NCBI RefSeq assembly: GCF_900198625.1
Contig: NZ_FZPK01000006.1
Span: 1 to 64,000 of the forward strand
DNA: 64,000 nucleotides
From: Helicobacter rappini
GTDB lineage: Bacteria > Campylobacterota > Campylobacteria > Campylobacterales > Helicobacteraceae
Reading direction: 5' to 3'
The notes under the pieces were generated by a model, which worked only from the letters and a program-made list of their open reading frames with translations, was not told the origin of the DNA and did not search any database. Numbering within the stretch: the stretch's first letter is position 1; each line of letters begins with the position of its first letter. The position numbers were made by a program, and so were the translations under genes. Below are positions 34,301-43,892 of this stretch, in pieces.

Positions 34301-36505
34301 ATGAAAATCACTTACACACTCACAGATGAATCCCCAGCCCTAGCGACCTACTCATTTCTGCCTATCGCAAAGGCTTTTTTAAACCACGCAGACATCAAAG
34401 TAGAGAGTGCTGATATTTCCCTAAGTGCTAGAATCTTAGCGCAATTCCCGGAGAGTTTAAATCCAAATCAACGCGTAGAAGACGCCCTAAGTCAGCTTGG
34501 TGAGCTTGTCAAAACGCCAAATGCCAACCTTATCAAAACCCCAAATATCTCCGCTTCAATCCCCCAGCTTAAAAACGCCATTAAAGAGCTGCAAGCAAAG
34601 GGCTATAATGTGCCAGATTTCCCAGATGAGCCAAGCAACGAGCAAGAAAAGGCAGTGAAAGAAAAATACCAAAAAGTGCTAGGCTCAGCAGTCAATCCTG
34701 TTTTAAGGCAAGGCAATTCCGATCGCCGCAGCACCAATGCGGTCAAATCCTACGCACAGAAAAATCCCTACCGAGTAACGCCCTTTGATAAAAGCTCAAA
34801 AAGCTGTGTGAGCTATATGAAAGAGGGCGATTTCTTTGATAATGAAAAGGCGGTGCTAATAGAATCTCCCACAACGGCAAAGATTATTTTCAAAGATTCT
34901 AGCGGACAAAAAGTGCTAAAAGATGGGCTAAAACTAGAGGCAAATGAGATACTAGATGCCACCTTTATGGACGCACAAAAGCTAAGTGAGTTTTACACAG
35001 AGCAGATTGAATCGTGCAAAAAGCAAGGCATACTCTTTTCACTGCATTTAAAAGCTACGATGATGAAAGTAAGCGATCCAATCCTTTTTGGCTATGCGGT
35101 GAAGGCGTATTTCAAAGAGCTTTTTACTGAGTTTAAGGACGAGTTAGAATCTTTAGGTGTGAATGCCAATAATGGCGTGAGTGAGCTACTTACAAAGATA
35201 GAATCCAGCCCCAAAAAAGCGGCAATTCTTGCGAAATACAATGAGATTTTAGAAAAATCCGCCAAAATCTCTATGGTAAATTCCGACAAAGGCATTACCA
35301 ATTTGCATATCCCAAGCGATGTGATTGTAGATGCCTCAATGCCTGCTATGCTAAAAAATGGCGCGAGATTATGGGATAAAGACGGCAAGGAATGCGATGC
35401 AAACGCTGTGATTCCCGATAAAACTTATGCGACTATTTATGAAGCCGTGATTGAAGATTTAAAGGCTAATGGCACTCTTAATCCTGCGACTTTAGGCAGT
35501 GTTAGCAATGTAGGCTTAATGGCGAAAAAAGCCCAAGAGTATGGCTCACACGATAAAACCTTTGTAGCCCCAAATGATGGGGAGTTTATCATTGTGGATT
35601 CTAATGATAAAGTGCTACTTACTCATCGCGTGAAAAAGGGCGATATTTACCGCGCTAATCAAGCGAAATTTGATGCGGTGCAAAACTGGATTGATTTAGG
35701 GATTGAAAGGGCGGATTTAACGGGGGATAAGGCGATTTTTTGGCTTGATTCTAAAAGGGCTAGTAATAAAATTATGATTGATTTAGTTAAGAAAAGACTA
35801 CAAGAAAAGGGCAAAGACATAGCCATTTTAGCCCCAAAGGAAGCGTGTTTAGAATCTTTACGCCTTATCCGCGCTGGTAAAAATGCTATCTCTATTACAG
35901 GCAATGTTTTGCGTGATTATTTGACCGATCTTTTCCCCATTTTAGAGCTTGGCACAAGTGCGAAAATGCTCTCCGTCGTGCCTATGCTAAATGGTGGGGC
36001 GATGTTTGAAACCGGGGCTGGAGGCAGTGCGCCAAAGCAAGTGGAGCAGCTCGTGGAAGAAAATCATTTGCGTTGGGATAGCTTGGGCGAGTTTTTAGCC
36101 TTGCAAGCAAGTCTAGAGTTCTACGCGCAAAAGCAAAATAGCCCTAAGGCAAAGGTGCTAGCAGACGCGCTAGATGTGGCTACTTCACAATGGCTTGATA
36201 ACAACAAAGCCCCCTCACGCAAAGTGGGCGAAGATGACAACCGCACAAGCCATTTTTACTTGGCGATGTATTTTGCTAGGGCGTTGAGTGAGCAAAAAGC
36301 GGATTCTACTATCGCGGCATTCTTTACGCCTATTGCTAATGAGCTAGAATCTAAGCAAGATTCTATTAGGGCTGAATTTAACTCCGCTCAAGGCGTGAAA
36401 GTAGATCTAGGAGGATATTATAAATTTGATGACAATAGGGCTGAAAGCGTTATGCGACCAAGTAAAAGCTTTAATGCGATGATTGAAAGGATTGCTAAGA
36501 AATAG
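34301..36505 (+). CDS. icd: Monomeric NADP-dependent isocitrate dehydrogenase
   Basis: Oxidative decarboxylation of isocitrate to 2-oxoglutarate. It has 734 residues from the ATG at 34301, which follows AAAGGA. The length and the sequence ([64 protein letters not shown]) are those of the monomeric type, unrelated in fold order to the 420-residue dimeric enzyme of H. pylori. The gene is visibly richer in G+C than its neighbours, with several 60-base lines near one half G+C. This suggests transfer or strong codon selection. The longer frame from 34226 lies upstream of the promoter. Confidence 0.93.
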   Translation: MKITYTLTDESPALATYSFLPIAKAFLNHADIKVESADISLSARILAQFPESLNPNQRVEDALSQLGELVKTPNANLIKTPNISASIPQLKNAIKELQAKGYNVPDFPDEPSNEQEKAVKEKYQKVLGSAVNPVLRQGNSDRRSTNAVKSYAQKNPYRVTPFDKSSKSCVSYMKEGDFFDNEKAVLIESPTTAKIIFKDSSGQKVLKDGLKLEANEILDATFMDAQKLSEFYTEQIESCKKQGILFSLHLKATMMKVSDPILFGYAVKAYFKELFTEFKDELESLGVNANNGVSELLTKIESSPKKAAILAKYNEILEKSAKISMVNSDKGITNLHIPSDVIVDASMPAMLKNGARLWDKDGKECDANAVIPDKTYATIYEAVIEDLKANGTLNPATLGSVSNVGLMAKKAQEYGSHDKTFVAPNDGEFIIVDSNDKVLLTHRVKKGDIYRANQAKFDAVQNWIDLGIERADLTGDKAIFWLDSKRASNKIMIDLVKKRLQEKGKDIAILAPKEACLESLRLIRAGKNAISITGNVLRDYLTDLFPILELGTSAKMLSVVPMLNGGAMFETGAGGSAPKQVEQLVEENHLRWDSLGEFLALQASLEFYAQKQNSPKAKVLADALDVATSQWLDNNKAPSRKVGEDDNRTSHFYLAMYFARALSEQKADSTIAAFFTPIANELESKQDSIRAEFNSAQGVKVDLGGYYKFDDNRAESVMRPSKSFNAMIERIAKK

Positions 36506-36517
36506 TTTGCAGCTAAA

Positions 36518-37339
36518 ATGCTAGATTTGACTTTGTTTAGTGCGTATTTGGGTGCTGTTATTACACTCATCATCACGCCCGGTCCCGTTGTTGCCCTTGT
36601 GCTAAAAAATACGCTCAAAGGGCAAGATTCTAAGACAAAAAGCACACAAGCCTTAAAAACAATCTGCGGGACAAATCTAGGCTCACTCCTGCTTATCGCT
36701 GTAAGCATTGTGGTGATTTTGGGCGTGGCTAAAGTTTCAGAATCTCTACTTGGGATTATGAGTATTGTGGGCTGTGGCTTTATACTCTATCTTGGCTCTA
36801 GCTCACTTTTGGGATTTTTTAAGCAAAGGAAATGTGGAGATTCAGCACAGCCTTGCCATATTGAGCCTTTTCATATTGAATGTTGTCATATTGAGCGTAG
36901 CGAAATATCCCACAAATCTCATCAGGATTCTAAACCCAAAGGCTCTCAAAGCGAAGTCCCTTTAGAAAACGCAGTAAGCGGTAGTGAGCAAGCACGAAAA
37001 GCAAACTCCCTTAAAAGCACCAAAAAGACAACGCAAATATTACATACCCCTTTCTTACAAGGCTTACTTCTAAGCCTATCAAACCCCAAGGACATTTTAT
37101 TTTTCATCGCCTTTTTTCCGCAGTTTTTAGGTATAACGCACTCCATTTATCTTAGCATTACAGTCCTTACGCTATCGTGGATAGCCCTTGATTTTAGTCT
37201 GCTTCTTCTTATAAGCTACATTTCTCAAAAGATACAACTAAAGCGATTTGAAACGCTCATAGCCCCACTTAGCGACATTGTGCTTATAATGGTTGGAATC
37301 TTTGGTATTGTGTATGGTTTCCTATCTTTAATGCCATAA
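36518..37339 (+). CDS. LysE/RhtB-family amino-acid exporter with repeat-derived loop
   Basis: Has 273 residues where about 205-210 is typical. The N-terminal signature TPGPVVALVLKNTLKG, helices around 5-30, 44-70 and 72-95, then LSNPKDILFFIAFFPQFL and the C-terminal helices are family features. Exporters of this type expel basic or neutral amino acids. Residues about 106-170 are an insertion containing three partial copies of the repeat peptide (CHIEPFHIECCHIERSEIS) between helices 3 and 4, a cytoplasmic loop. It starts 12 bases after icd without a clear Shine-Dalgarno. The substrate cannot be read; arginine-related export would fit the nearby arginase but is speculation. Confidence 0.85.
   Translation: MLDLTLFSAYLGAVITLIITPGPVVALVLKNTLKGQDSKTKSTQALKTICGTNLGSLLLIAVSIVVILGVAKVSESLLGIMSIVGCGFILYLGSSSLLGFFKQRKCGDSAQPCHIEPFHIECCHIERSEISHKSHQDSKPKGSQSEVPLENAVSGSEQARKANSLKSTKKTTQILHTPFLQGLLLSLSNPKDILFFIAFFPQFLGITHSIYLSITVLTLSWIALDFSLLLLISYISQKIQLKRFETLIAPLSDIVLIMVGIFGIVYGFLSLMP
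36851..36911 (+). repeat. Partial palindromic repeats inside the lysE-type gene
   Basis: Left-arm fragments CCTTGCCATATTGAGCC (from 36851) and GTTGTCATATTGAGCGTAGC (from 36882), in sense orientation and in the CHxERSEIS frame. The right arm has decayed. Confidence 0.75.
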
Positions 37340-37431
37340 TAATTGATACAAAATTATCTTATTAGCAGCCAAAGTTCAAACAAATAAATATATTGAAATA
37401 TCCTTACTTTATGGGGATTTGAGTGTATTAC

Positions 37432-37690
37432 ACCAAGTTGGTTACCCTTGTGCTAAAAAATACGCTAAAAGGGCAAGATTCTAAAAGCAAAAGCACACAA
37501 GCCCTTAAAGACAATCTGCGGGACAAATCTAGGCTCACTCATACTTATCGCTGTAAGCATTGCGGTGATTTTGGGCGTGGCTAAAGTTTTAGAATCTATG
37601 CTTGGGATTATGAGTATTGTAGGCTGTGGCTTTATACTCTATCTTGGCTCTAGCTCACCCTAGAATATCTCAAACAAAGAAAATATAAGA
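37432..37690 (+). pseudogene. Truncated, frameshifted duplicate of the LysE-type exporter
   Basis: About 250 bases closely match 36586-36840 of the intact gene: VLKNTLKGQDSK is recognisable, and the DNA for SIVGCGFILYLGSSS follows. It lacks the first 20 codons, breaks frame in the poly-A/CTTAAAGAC stretch near 37510 and ends where the intact gene's inserted loop begins. The gap 37340-37882 contains nothing else. Confidence 0.85.
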
Positions 37691-37882
37691 AGGTCTTATC
37701 TTATCATATAGATTCTGTAGATTTCAATCCACTTTTATCTACTTATTTTGATTTTATTTCAAGTTGCGCTAATTTAGAGTGAGTAATCATTTTTATTTTA
37801 TTGTGTCATATTGCAATATCATGCATTTATTACCCGTGATCAACTCATATTCATGTGTGTAAAAGAGAGATAAGAAGCTAAA

Positions 37883-39316
37883 CTACAATGCGATTCTTTC
37901 ATCTTCTGTGGTTTCTGGCATAGTGTCATTTTGTATATGTTCTTCTTCCTCTTTGTTAATATGTGATTCTAATGTTTCATTGTTTTTTGGGCTTGTTTGT
38001 GGTTTTGTATCCGTTGTGATTTGGGACATGTAGTTGTCTAGATTCTTGATATAACTGCCAAGTGAGCCGCGACCTCTTATCTGAATTTCGGCTTTTTCAT
38101 ACGCATTTTGTGCGGTTTCTAAAGCACGGCTAATTTTTTCCATACTCTCTGTAAAGCCATCAAATTTTTTAATAAGTTTTACGCATTCTTGCAGAATCTT
38201 TGTGATATTTTTATCCTTTGCTTCATTACTCCAAATATGATGGATAAGTCGCAAAATCACCATAAGAGTCGTTGGGGCAGCAAGGATAATGCCCTTATTA
38301 TAAGAATCTAAAAATAGCTGCATATCATGCTGCAAAATCGCACTATACGCCCCTTCTAATGGCATAAACATAATCACAAAATCAAGCTGTCCCCCTTCAA
38401 TGCAGTGCTGATATTGCTTAAGTGAAAGGCTTTTTATATGATTTTTCACACTCTCGATATGTGCGTTTAGGTGCATTTCTTTAGAATCTGTCGCATTGAA
38501 AAATCTCTCATACGCACTCAAACTCACTTTAGAATCCACAACTACAAAGCGATTATTCGGCAAATGTATCACAACATCAGGTCTCAAAATCTCTTTTGCT
38601 TCATTCTTCACAAATACCTGCGTATAGTATTCCCTATCCTTTTGCAAACCGCTAGACTCAAGCAATCGCTCTAAAATCACCTCGCCCCATTGCCCTTGCA
38701 GTTTAGAATCTCCACGCATTGCGTTTGCTAGATTGGTCGCATCGGCTGATATTTTAAGGCTTGCTTCTTTTAGGTGCTTAATCTCGGTATTCAAGGCAAT
38801 GTGTCGCTCTTGATTATCCTTTGTGTGCTGTGCTATCTCTGTTTTAAATCGCATAATCTCATCGCAAAGTGGCTTTAAGCTATCGCTTTGTTTTTCTTGG
38901 AATTGGCGATTTTTCTCTTCTAATAACTGCTCGCTTATTTCATAAAATCTTTGTGTCATTAATGCGGTGTGTTTCTCTTGGTTAGTTTGTAGTAGCTCTT
39001 GCATGAGTTCTTGCTTTTGTGTGTATTGGGCTTTTAGGGCGTTTTCCCTTTCTTGCAAGGCATTTGTTAGGCTTAGGATATGTTCTTTTTTAAGTGATTC
39101 TAATTGTGCTACATGCTCGTTTTTGGTGGTTGTTAATGTATGTTGTAAGTCTTGTATTTTCTCTTCATAATGTTTATTTGTAAGCAAAATGGCTTGTTCG
39201 TTTAATGCTTCTTTTATGCGTAAAGCCTTTATTCTCTGTCTGTATAAAACAAGCATGATAAATAAGCAAATAATGGCACAAATATAAAGTGTGTGTATGA
39301 TATATACAGATTGCAT
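37883..39316 (-). CDS. rmuC: DNA recombination protein RmuC
   Basis: Has 477 residues: an N-terminal membrane anchor (about 8-26), a long coiled coil (about 30-200, Glu/Lys/Gln heptads) and the conserved nuclease-like RmuC domain (LQGQWGEVILERLLE, RPDVVIHLPNNRFVVVDSKVSL, DFVIMFMPLEGAY, LAAPTTLMVILRLI). RmuC limits inversions and rearrangements at short inverted repeats, notable in a genome full of palindromic elements, though that link is inference. AAAGGA precedes the ATG. It lies 31 bases downstream of truD and is likely co-transcribed. Confidence 0.93.
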   Translation of the reverse strand: MQSVYIIHTLYICAIICLFIMLVLYRQRIKALRIKEALNEQAILLTNKHYEEKIQDLQHTLTTTKNEHVAQLESLKKEHILSLTNALQERENALKAQYTQKQELMQELLQTNQEKHTALMTQRFYEISEQLLEEKNRQFQEKQSDSLKPLCDEIMRFKTEIAQHTKDNQERHIALNTEIKHLKEASLKISADATNLANAMRGDSKLQGQWGEVILERLLESSGLQKDREYYTQVFVKNEAKEILRPDVVIHLPNNRFVVVDSKVSLSAYERFFNATDSKEMHLNAHIESVKNHIKSLSLKQYQHCIEGGQLDFVIMFMPLEGAYSAILQHDMQLFLDSYNKGIILAAPTTLMVILRLIHHIWSNEAKDKNITKILQECVKLIKKFDGFTESMEKISRALETAQNAYEKAEIQIRGRGSLGSYIKNLDNYMSQITTDTKPQTSPKNNETLESHINKEEEEHIQNDTMPETTEDERIAL

Positions 39317-39347
39317 ATTATTCCTTTATTGAAGTTATTTTTTTACA

Positions 39348-40814
39348 TTAAAATTCTCGCACATCGCCGTTTTTGATATAGGATAAAAAGCTTGTGGCAT
39401 ACGCACCGCTTGGGAGTGTAAAGGCGATTTCTGCTTGTGCTTTTTCTGCGTTGTATTTGATAGATAAGTCGCTTGGATATACCCATGCGTATCGCCTTGC
39501 TCCATTTGCCATGATGGGATAGGCAAAGTTTTTTTCTATTCTACATGCGTCTTGCTTTGCTAGTCTTATTTTGTGATGATTGCTTTTAGATTCTAGGTTT
39601 TGTGTTGTGTGAGACTTTAGATTTTGTGTAGATTCTGAAATCTTGTCATTTTGAGCCATAGGCGAAAAATCTATTCTAGATTCTAAAGTGTTAGGTGTTT
39701 TGCTACGCTCAACATGATAATTCTTAGATTCTATATTCTGCTTAAAATCCACTTTATTTAGATTAATCTCTCGAATCTTATTCTGCCCTTTAAACTCACA
39801 ATCGCATTCAAACAAATGAGATTCTAGAATCTTTTTACACTCCATACCGCTTAATAGCCCTGTGATACTAATATCCCCATTCTTTAGTCTCTCTGTATCA
39901 TTCAATATAGTCTTAGCATAATTTATCTCTTGTATGTCATTTAATCTTTTATCCCCGAAGTAGAAAAATTTCCCATGTGGATAGTGCATACATACATCGC
40001 CTATGAGTGGTGTGAGTGGCAGGGCTTGTGAGTGCAAAATCTCAAAAATCTCTCTATCCATAGTGATATTATACATGCTAGAGAGTGCTTGTATAGAATC
40101 TTTAAGATTGAAACTTTGCATGATATTGCTTATTTTTAGTCGTTCTTCAAGCCATAGATTAAAGCATACGCTTTGCAGACTTGATATAAGCAGTTGCTCT
40201 AATGGATTTTGTTTATTTGGGGGCTTTTTAATCTGTAATGCCTGCATATAGTTATCCCCAAAATTGCCAAATCTTTGATAGCCAAAAAAGTTTGGAAAGC
40301 CCTGCTTTTGTGCTAGAAGTGCTTCTTCTTTTAGCCGCTCAAAGCTTTGTGGGGTAACCTTTTTTAAGCGGATAAAAAACTTATTGCCTTGTAAATGTCC
40401 TATTTTTATTTTATTCCCATGCAGATAAGATTCTAGAATCTTTATTTGATCTATCTTGTGTAGATTATTTTCATAGGCTTTAAATGCTTTATTTGGGACT
40501 GAAATGTGCTGATAAGTAAGGGCGTGTTTATCCTTTAGTCCAGCATAGCCGATATCCCTTTCTTTGATATGTAGGGCTTGTGCGATAAGCTTCACACACT
40601 CTAGTGTGCTTATATTCTTTTTTCTCACTTTTAAGATTCTATGCTCTCCGGTATTACTAAAAGGATAGAGTGGAATCTCTTCTACGATAAAATCTCTCTC
40701 ATTATGTGAAAATACAAATGGAATCTTAGGGTAAGATTTACCATAGAATCTTTTTTGTGTGGCGTATTGCTCTAAGAGTGTTAGTATCTCATCATTTGGC
40801 TTTGTATCGCTCAT
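39348..40814 (-). CDS. truD: tRNA pseudouridine synthase TruD with repeat-derived insertion
   Basis: Makes pseudouridine 13 in tRNA-Glu. About 488 residues, roughly 100 more than I expect. The catalytic Asp is in GYAGLKDKHALT; the later FFGYQRFGNFGDN and KFFIRLKKV are family motifs. The extra segment, about residues 345-415, is polar with NYHVERSKTPNTLESRIDFSP..AQNDK, the coding form of the palindromic repeat, then DSK/ESK-like text. It sits before the C-terminal end of the catalytic domain (ARRYAWVYPSDL). The start could be ATG 40814 or TTG 40817, both behind AAGGA. Confidence 0.92.
   Translation of the reverse strand: MSDTKPNDEILTLLEQYATQKRFYGKSYPKIPFVFSHNERDFIVEEIPLYPFSNTGEHRILKVRKKNISTLECVKLIAQALHIKERDIGYAGLKDKHALTYQHISVPNKAFKAYENNLHKIDQIKILESYLHGNKIKIGHLQGNKFFIRLKKVTPQSFERLKEEALLAQKQGFPNFFGYQRFGNFGDNYMQALQIKKPPNKQNPLEQLLISSLQSVCFNLWLEERLKISNIMQSFNLKDSIQALSSMYNITMDREIFEILHSQALPLTPLIGDVCMHYPHGKFFYFGDKRLNDIQEINYAKTILNDTERLKNGDISITGLLSGMECKKILESHLFECDCEFKGQNKIREINLNKVDFKQNIESKNYHVERSKTPNTLESRIDFSPMAQNDKISESTQNLKSHTTQNLESKSNHHKIRLAKQDACRIEKNFAYPIMANGARRYAWVYPSDLSIKYNAEKAQAEIAFTLPSGAYATSFLSYIKNGDVREF
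39640..39719 (-). repeat. Palindromic repeat element inside truD (in frame)
   Basis: Read on the minus strand: ATTATCATGTTGAGCGTAGC ... GATTTTTCGCCTATGGCTCA then AAATGACAAG. Both arms are kept, separated by about 25 bases containing TAGAATCTAGAATAG. Same sense orientation and frame as in radA and dxs. Confidence 0.85.
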
Positions 40815-40890
40815 CAATTCTCGTCCTTACGAAATATTAAGATACAATTAAAGCATAAAATCGCTAATAACTTAGCCCTGCATTATAAAT

Positions 40891-41835
40891 CTAATACACA
40901 AACTCATAATCTTTCAATGCTTGTTGTGGTGGAAGCAAAACTTTACCAAAATTAAGCGATACGCCAATCATAAAGTTTGATGCGGGCAAGTCTATATCAT
41001 TTGCTTTAAGCATATAGTAACGCAAAAGTGGTGCGATACTCAAACTTCTAAATAGCTTTGCATCAATGCGAGTTTCAAGCAAAAGTTGATAATCAGGCGA
41101 GATTCTAGAATCTTTCGCATTGAAAATATACTTTTTATAGTTCATCGTATAAGTCCATTTCACATTCTTATTTAAGCTATACTCTAGCGATATACCCACT
41201 TCCAAACCTGCACCATTTAGCTTTGTCATGGGATTAAAATCATGTTCGCCAAAGAAGTCAAAATAAAGATTTTTCACATATCTACCATCAAAGAGCTTTG
41301 CCCCTGCCATGTAGTTTATGATATGTCTGCGACCTATACTTGGCGTTGGATTAAACTCTGTTTGATAGGAAGCCCGCACATAAGGACCCATCTCAAATAT
41401 CTCAAAACCCCAGTCAAAGTCCCACATTCTTTGCGTATAGTCTGTTGAAAATACCATTTTATCAAGGTTTTTGTTGGTAACAACGCTTTTGTTTGTTTGT
41501 GTGATTTGTGTAAAGCCATATTCTGCATAAGCGGTGTTAAAGACTACAAATCGTGGGGCATAGAAATTGCCATTTAGAGTAAAAAAGAATTGCAGTGCAA
41601 GTTGGGAGTTACCCTTTAGGTTACTATCAGAAAAGCTTGTGTAGAGCTTTTGATTGCTAAGAGAGCTTTGTGTGAAGTTTAGGGCAATGCGGTTTAGATC
41701 CACCTCCCAGCCTACTTTATCTTCATTAATATCTGCTTTTGCTTGAATGAAAGGTAGAAGCGGTGCGGCTTGCATAGAGCAAGTAAGCATGAAAAATAAG
41801 GCAATAAGAAACTTTTGTCGCACAAAGATTTCCAT
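40891..41835 (-). CDS. Outer-membrane beta-barrel protein, unknown function
   Basis: Has 314 residues. The signal peptide ends about MQAAP; amphipathic strands with aromatic girdles follow (FSTDYTQRMWDFDWGFEIFEMGPYVRASYQ, WTYTMNYKKYIF). The last residues DYEFVY end in an aromatic, as for BAM substrates. It may be a small channel or phospholipase-like barrel, but I see no catalytic His/Ser pattern. The start codon touches the stop of the 72-residue gene upstream (TAA-ATG), so they are coupled. Confidence 0.75.
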   Translation of the reverse strand: MEIFVRQKFLIALFFMLTCSMQAAPLLPFIQAKADINEDKVGWEVDLNRIALNFTQSSLSNQKLYTSFSDSNLKGNSQLALQFFFTLNGNFYAPRFVVFNTAYAEYGFTQITQTNKSVVTNKNLDKMVFSTDYTQRMWDFDWGFEIFEMGPYVRASYQTEFNPTPSIGRRHIINYMAGAKLFDGRYVKNLYFDFFGEHDFNPMTKLNGAGLEVGISLEYSLNKNVKWTYTMNYKKYIFNAKDSRISPDYQLLLETRIDAKLFRSLSIAPLLRYYMLKANDIDLPASNFMIGVSLNFGKVLLPPQQALKDYEFVY

Positions 41836-42054
41836 TTAAGCATTATTCTCAATAGAATCTAGCGTAATCTTAGTATTATCCATGAATTCTACGCCATCTC
41901 CATGCTCCAAAATAATATCTGCAATGCTTTGCGTGATAATATCTTGCAAATATTGCTGTTTGCATTCTATATTTATTAGCACTTCATGGTAAGTCTGCTG
42001 TGCTTGTGGATTCTGTGTGGATTTTATAGTGGAATCTTGTATAGTGTTATTCAT
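41836..42054 (-). CDS. Small hypothetical protein coupled to the beta-barrel gene
   Basis: Has 72 residues. The N-terminal 25 are Gln/Thr/Asn rich and built around AGATTCT-like DNA (QDSTIKSTQNPQAQQT). The rest looks like a small alpha/beta domain (EVLINIECKQQYLQDIITQSIADIILEHGDG). AAAGG precedes the ATG by five bases. Its stop abuts the OMP start exactly, which supports it as a real gene. Not recognised. Confidence 0.6.
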   Translation of the reverse strand: MNNTIQDSTIKSTQNPQAQQTYHEVLINIECKQQYLQDIITQSIADIILEHGDGVEFMDNTKITLDSIENNA

Positions 42055-42346
42055 AATTGCCTTTCTATATTAAACTCGTTTGATTTAGATTCTAAAAGAT
42101 TTATTTGTATTATAATAAAAAGGCGTATTATATCATTCTTTTTGTAATATATATGAGATTTAGATAGCTAGAATTGCATTCATTTTATTGTTGTATAGTC
42201 ATGGAATCTTGTTGCAATATTACATAGTGCAATGATTGTTATCTGAGATTGTAAGCGTTTATTAAGTCATCAAGGCATATCAACTTGGTTAAAAAGATTT
42301 AAATATGATATTGGCTTTAGAGTTTGTGTTGCTTTTTATTTTATTT
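42055..42346. other. Intergenic region, AT-rich
   Basis: No open frame, RNA or repeat unit recognised beyond scattered AGATTCTA motifs. Confidence 0.5.
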
Positions 42347-42775
42347 TTATTTGCAAGCATTATCCACGATTTTATTTGCAATGACATGCAAATTATACGC
42401 TTCATAACGCAAAGATTTAAAAGTTTGACTTTTGCCAAACTTTTGACATTCTTTTAGCTTTAGACACTCTTCAAGCACTCTTGCGCTTTCGCAGATTCTA
42501 TGAAAGTTTGCATGAAGTATTGCTACTAAATCTAGCCTTTCAATCTCTGTGTCAATGCTGCCTTTTGCAATATCGCATTCAACATCGCGTGCTTGTAACA
42601 GCAAATCTGTATGCTGTAAAATAGCTTTATGTCGCATTTGCTTTAGCGTATAGGTTATTTCCTTGTTGTCATATACATAGCGAAATATATCCTCTACTAC
42701 ACGAATGCCCTCTTGCAATCTATTGAGATTTGCATCTAATATACGCAATATTGTATGAGTTTTATCTGTATTCAT
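42347..42775 (-). CDS. ThiD2-like protein (thiamine pathway)
   Basis: Has 142 residues. The opening RILDANLNRLQEGIRVVEDIFRYVYDN is the signature of the domain fused to the N-terminus of ThiE in cyanobacteria and others, called ThiD2, reported to phosphorylate HMP-phosphate to HMP-pyrophosphate. RHKAILQHTDLLLQARDVECDIAKGS and ANFHRICESARVLEE continue the match. Here it stands alone without a ThiE domain, and no other thiamine gene is within the window. Weak ribosome-binding site. The fold assignment is firm in my reading; the activity rests on the family report. Confidence 0.7.
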   Translation of the reverse strand: MNTDKTHTILRILDANLNRLQEGIRVVEDIFRYVYDNKEITYTLKQMRHKAILQHTDLLLQARDVECDIAKGSIDTEIERLDLVAILHANFHRICESARVLEECLKLKECQKFGKSQTFKSLRYEAYNLHVIANKIVDNACK

Positions 42776-42888
42776 AAAAGATCTTTAATTATAGAATGAA
42801 AAAGCAAGTGAATGTAAAGCTAAAAAATGAATATTTTTGAATCTAGGTTTCTACTTTGCAAATCATACATAAGCGGGTAGCTTTGATT

Positions 42889-42965
42889 TATCATATTGAG
42901 CCATTGGGCAAAGAATCTCATGGAATCTAAATTTGAGATATTTTGCTACACTCAAATATGATAAA
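42889..42965. repeat. Intergenic palindromic repeat, diverged
   Basis: TATCATATTGAGCCATTGGG ... GATATTTTGCTACACTCAAA then TATGATA. Both arms are recognisable and can pair; the centre carries GGAATCTAAA. It lies between the ThiD2-like gene and the BI-1 gene. Confidence 0.75.
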
Positions 42966-42985
42966 AGTATCACCTAGATTCTAGA

Positions 42986-43678
42986 TTAATCCTTATTTGA
43001 AAGACCTAATATCTGCAGTAATGCAGTAAAGATATTCAACACATCAAGGTATAAAGAGATAGCCGCCATAATAGGATTATCATAACGACCTCTTACAATA
43101 TTTTGTGTATCATAGGCGATATACAAACTAAAGATAAGCACTACTGCACTTGCAATTGCAAACTGAAACATAGGGCTTTTGAAAACAAACATATTTAAAA
43201 GACCAAATACAAAAATCACAAGCACTGACCAAAATAATGCAGTCCCCATATTTGCCAAATCTTTTTTAGTTTTCAAAGCAAAAATACTCATGATACCAAA
43301 AATAATAGTAGTCATAGCAAGAGCTTGAGCTACAATCGCCGAATTTTTCGCCATCACAAACGATAAAAGCGGGACCAAAGCCAAACCACTAATGAAAGCA
43401 AATGCAGCAAATACAGCCAGATTAATACCGGGCTTATCTTGCACAAAACCCAGACCAAAAATCAGTGCAAGTTCAAGCACAAAAATTGGAATTCTATATT
43501 GCGCAACCAAAACAGGATCATAAAACCCAACCAATGCACCTATTGTTGCTAAAAGCAAACTGCCTGCAAAAAATTTATATGTCGTTTTTACAAAATTCAC
43601 AAGAGCAGTATCACTATATGAAGATTGATAATCTACTTCTTGTGTATTTTGAGTGTAATTTCTATCATAAATTCCCAT
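42986..43678 (-). CDS. Bax inhibitor-1/YccA family membrane protein
   Basis: Has 230 residues with seven predicted transmembrane helices after a polar N-terminus of about 30 residues. The ending SLYLDVLNIFTALLQILG is the family C-terminal signature. Bacterial members are thought to be proton- or calcium-linked channels or to interact with FtsH; the role in Helicobacter is not established. A strong GAGGAG lies five bases before the ATG. Confidence 0.92.
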   Translation of the reverse strand: MGIYDRNYTQNTQEVDYQSSYSDTALVNFVKTTYKFFAGSLLLATIGALVGFYDPVLVAQYRIPIFVLELALIFGLGFVQDKPGINLAVFAAFAFISGLALVPLLSFVMAKNSAIVAQALAMTTIIFGIMSIFALKTKKDLANMGTALFWSVLVIFVFGLLNMFVFKSPMFQFAIASAVVLIFSLYIAYDTQNIVRGRYDNPIMAAISLYLDVLNIFTALLQILGLSNKD

Positions 43679-43892
43679 AATTTCTCCTCATAATAAAGAA
43701 TTTGCGAGATTTTAACCAAAAATTATTAACCAAGCAACAAAATGCATTACTCCACAAAAGCCCAAACTATGTATAATCAAAGTTATTTGACTTTATAAAG
43801 TAGTCCCACCCTGCTGGACCATCCTAGATTCTTTGGCATGTAGGGTAAATGAGACACTCATTACCGCATGGCGATATGAAACAACATTTAGC

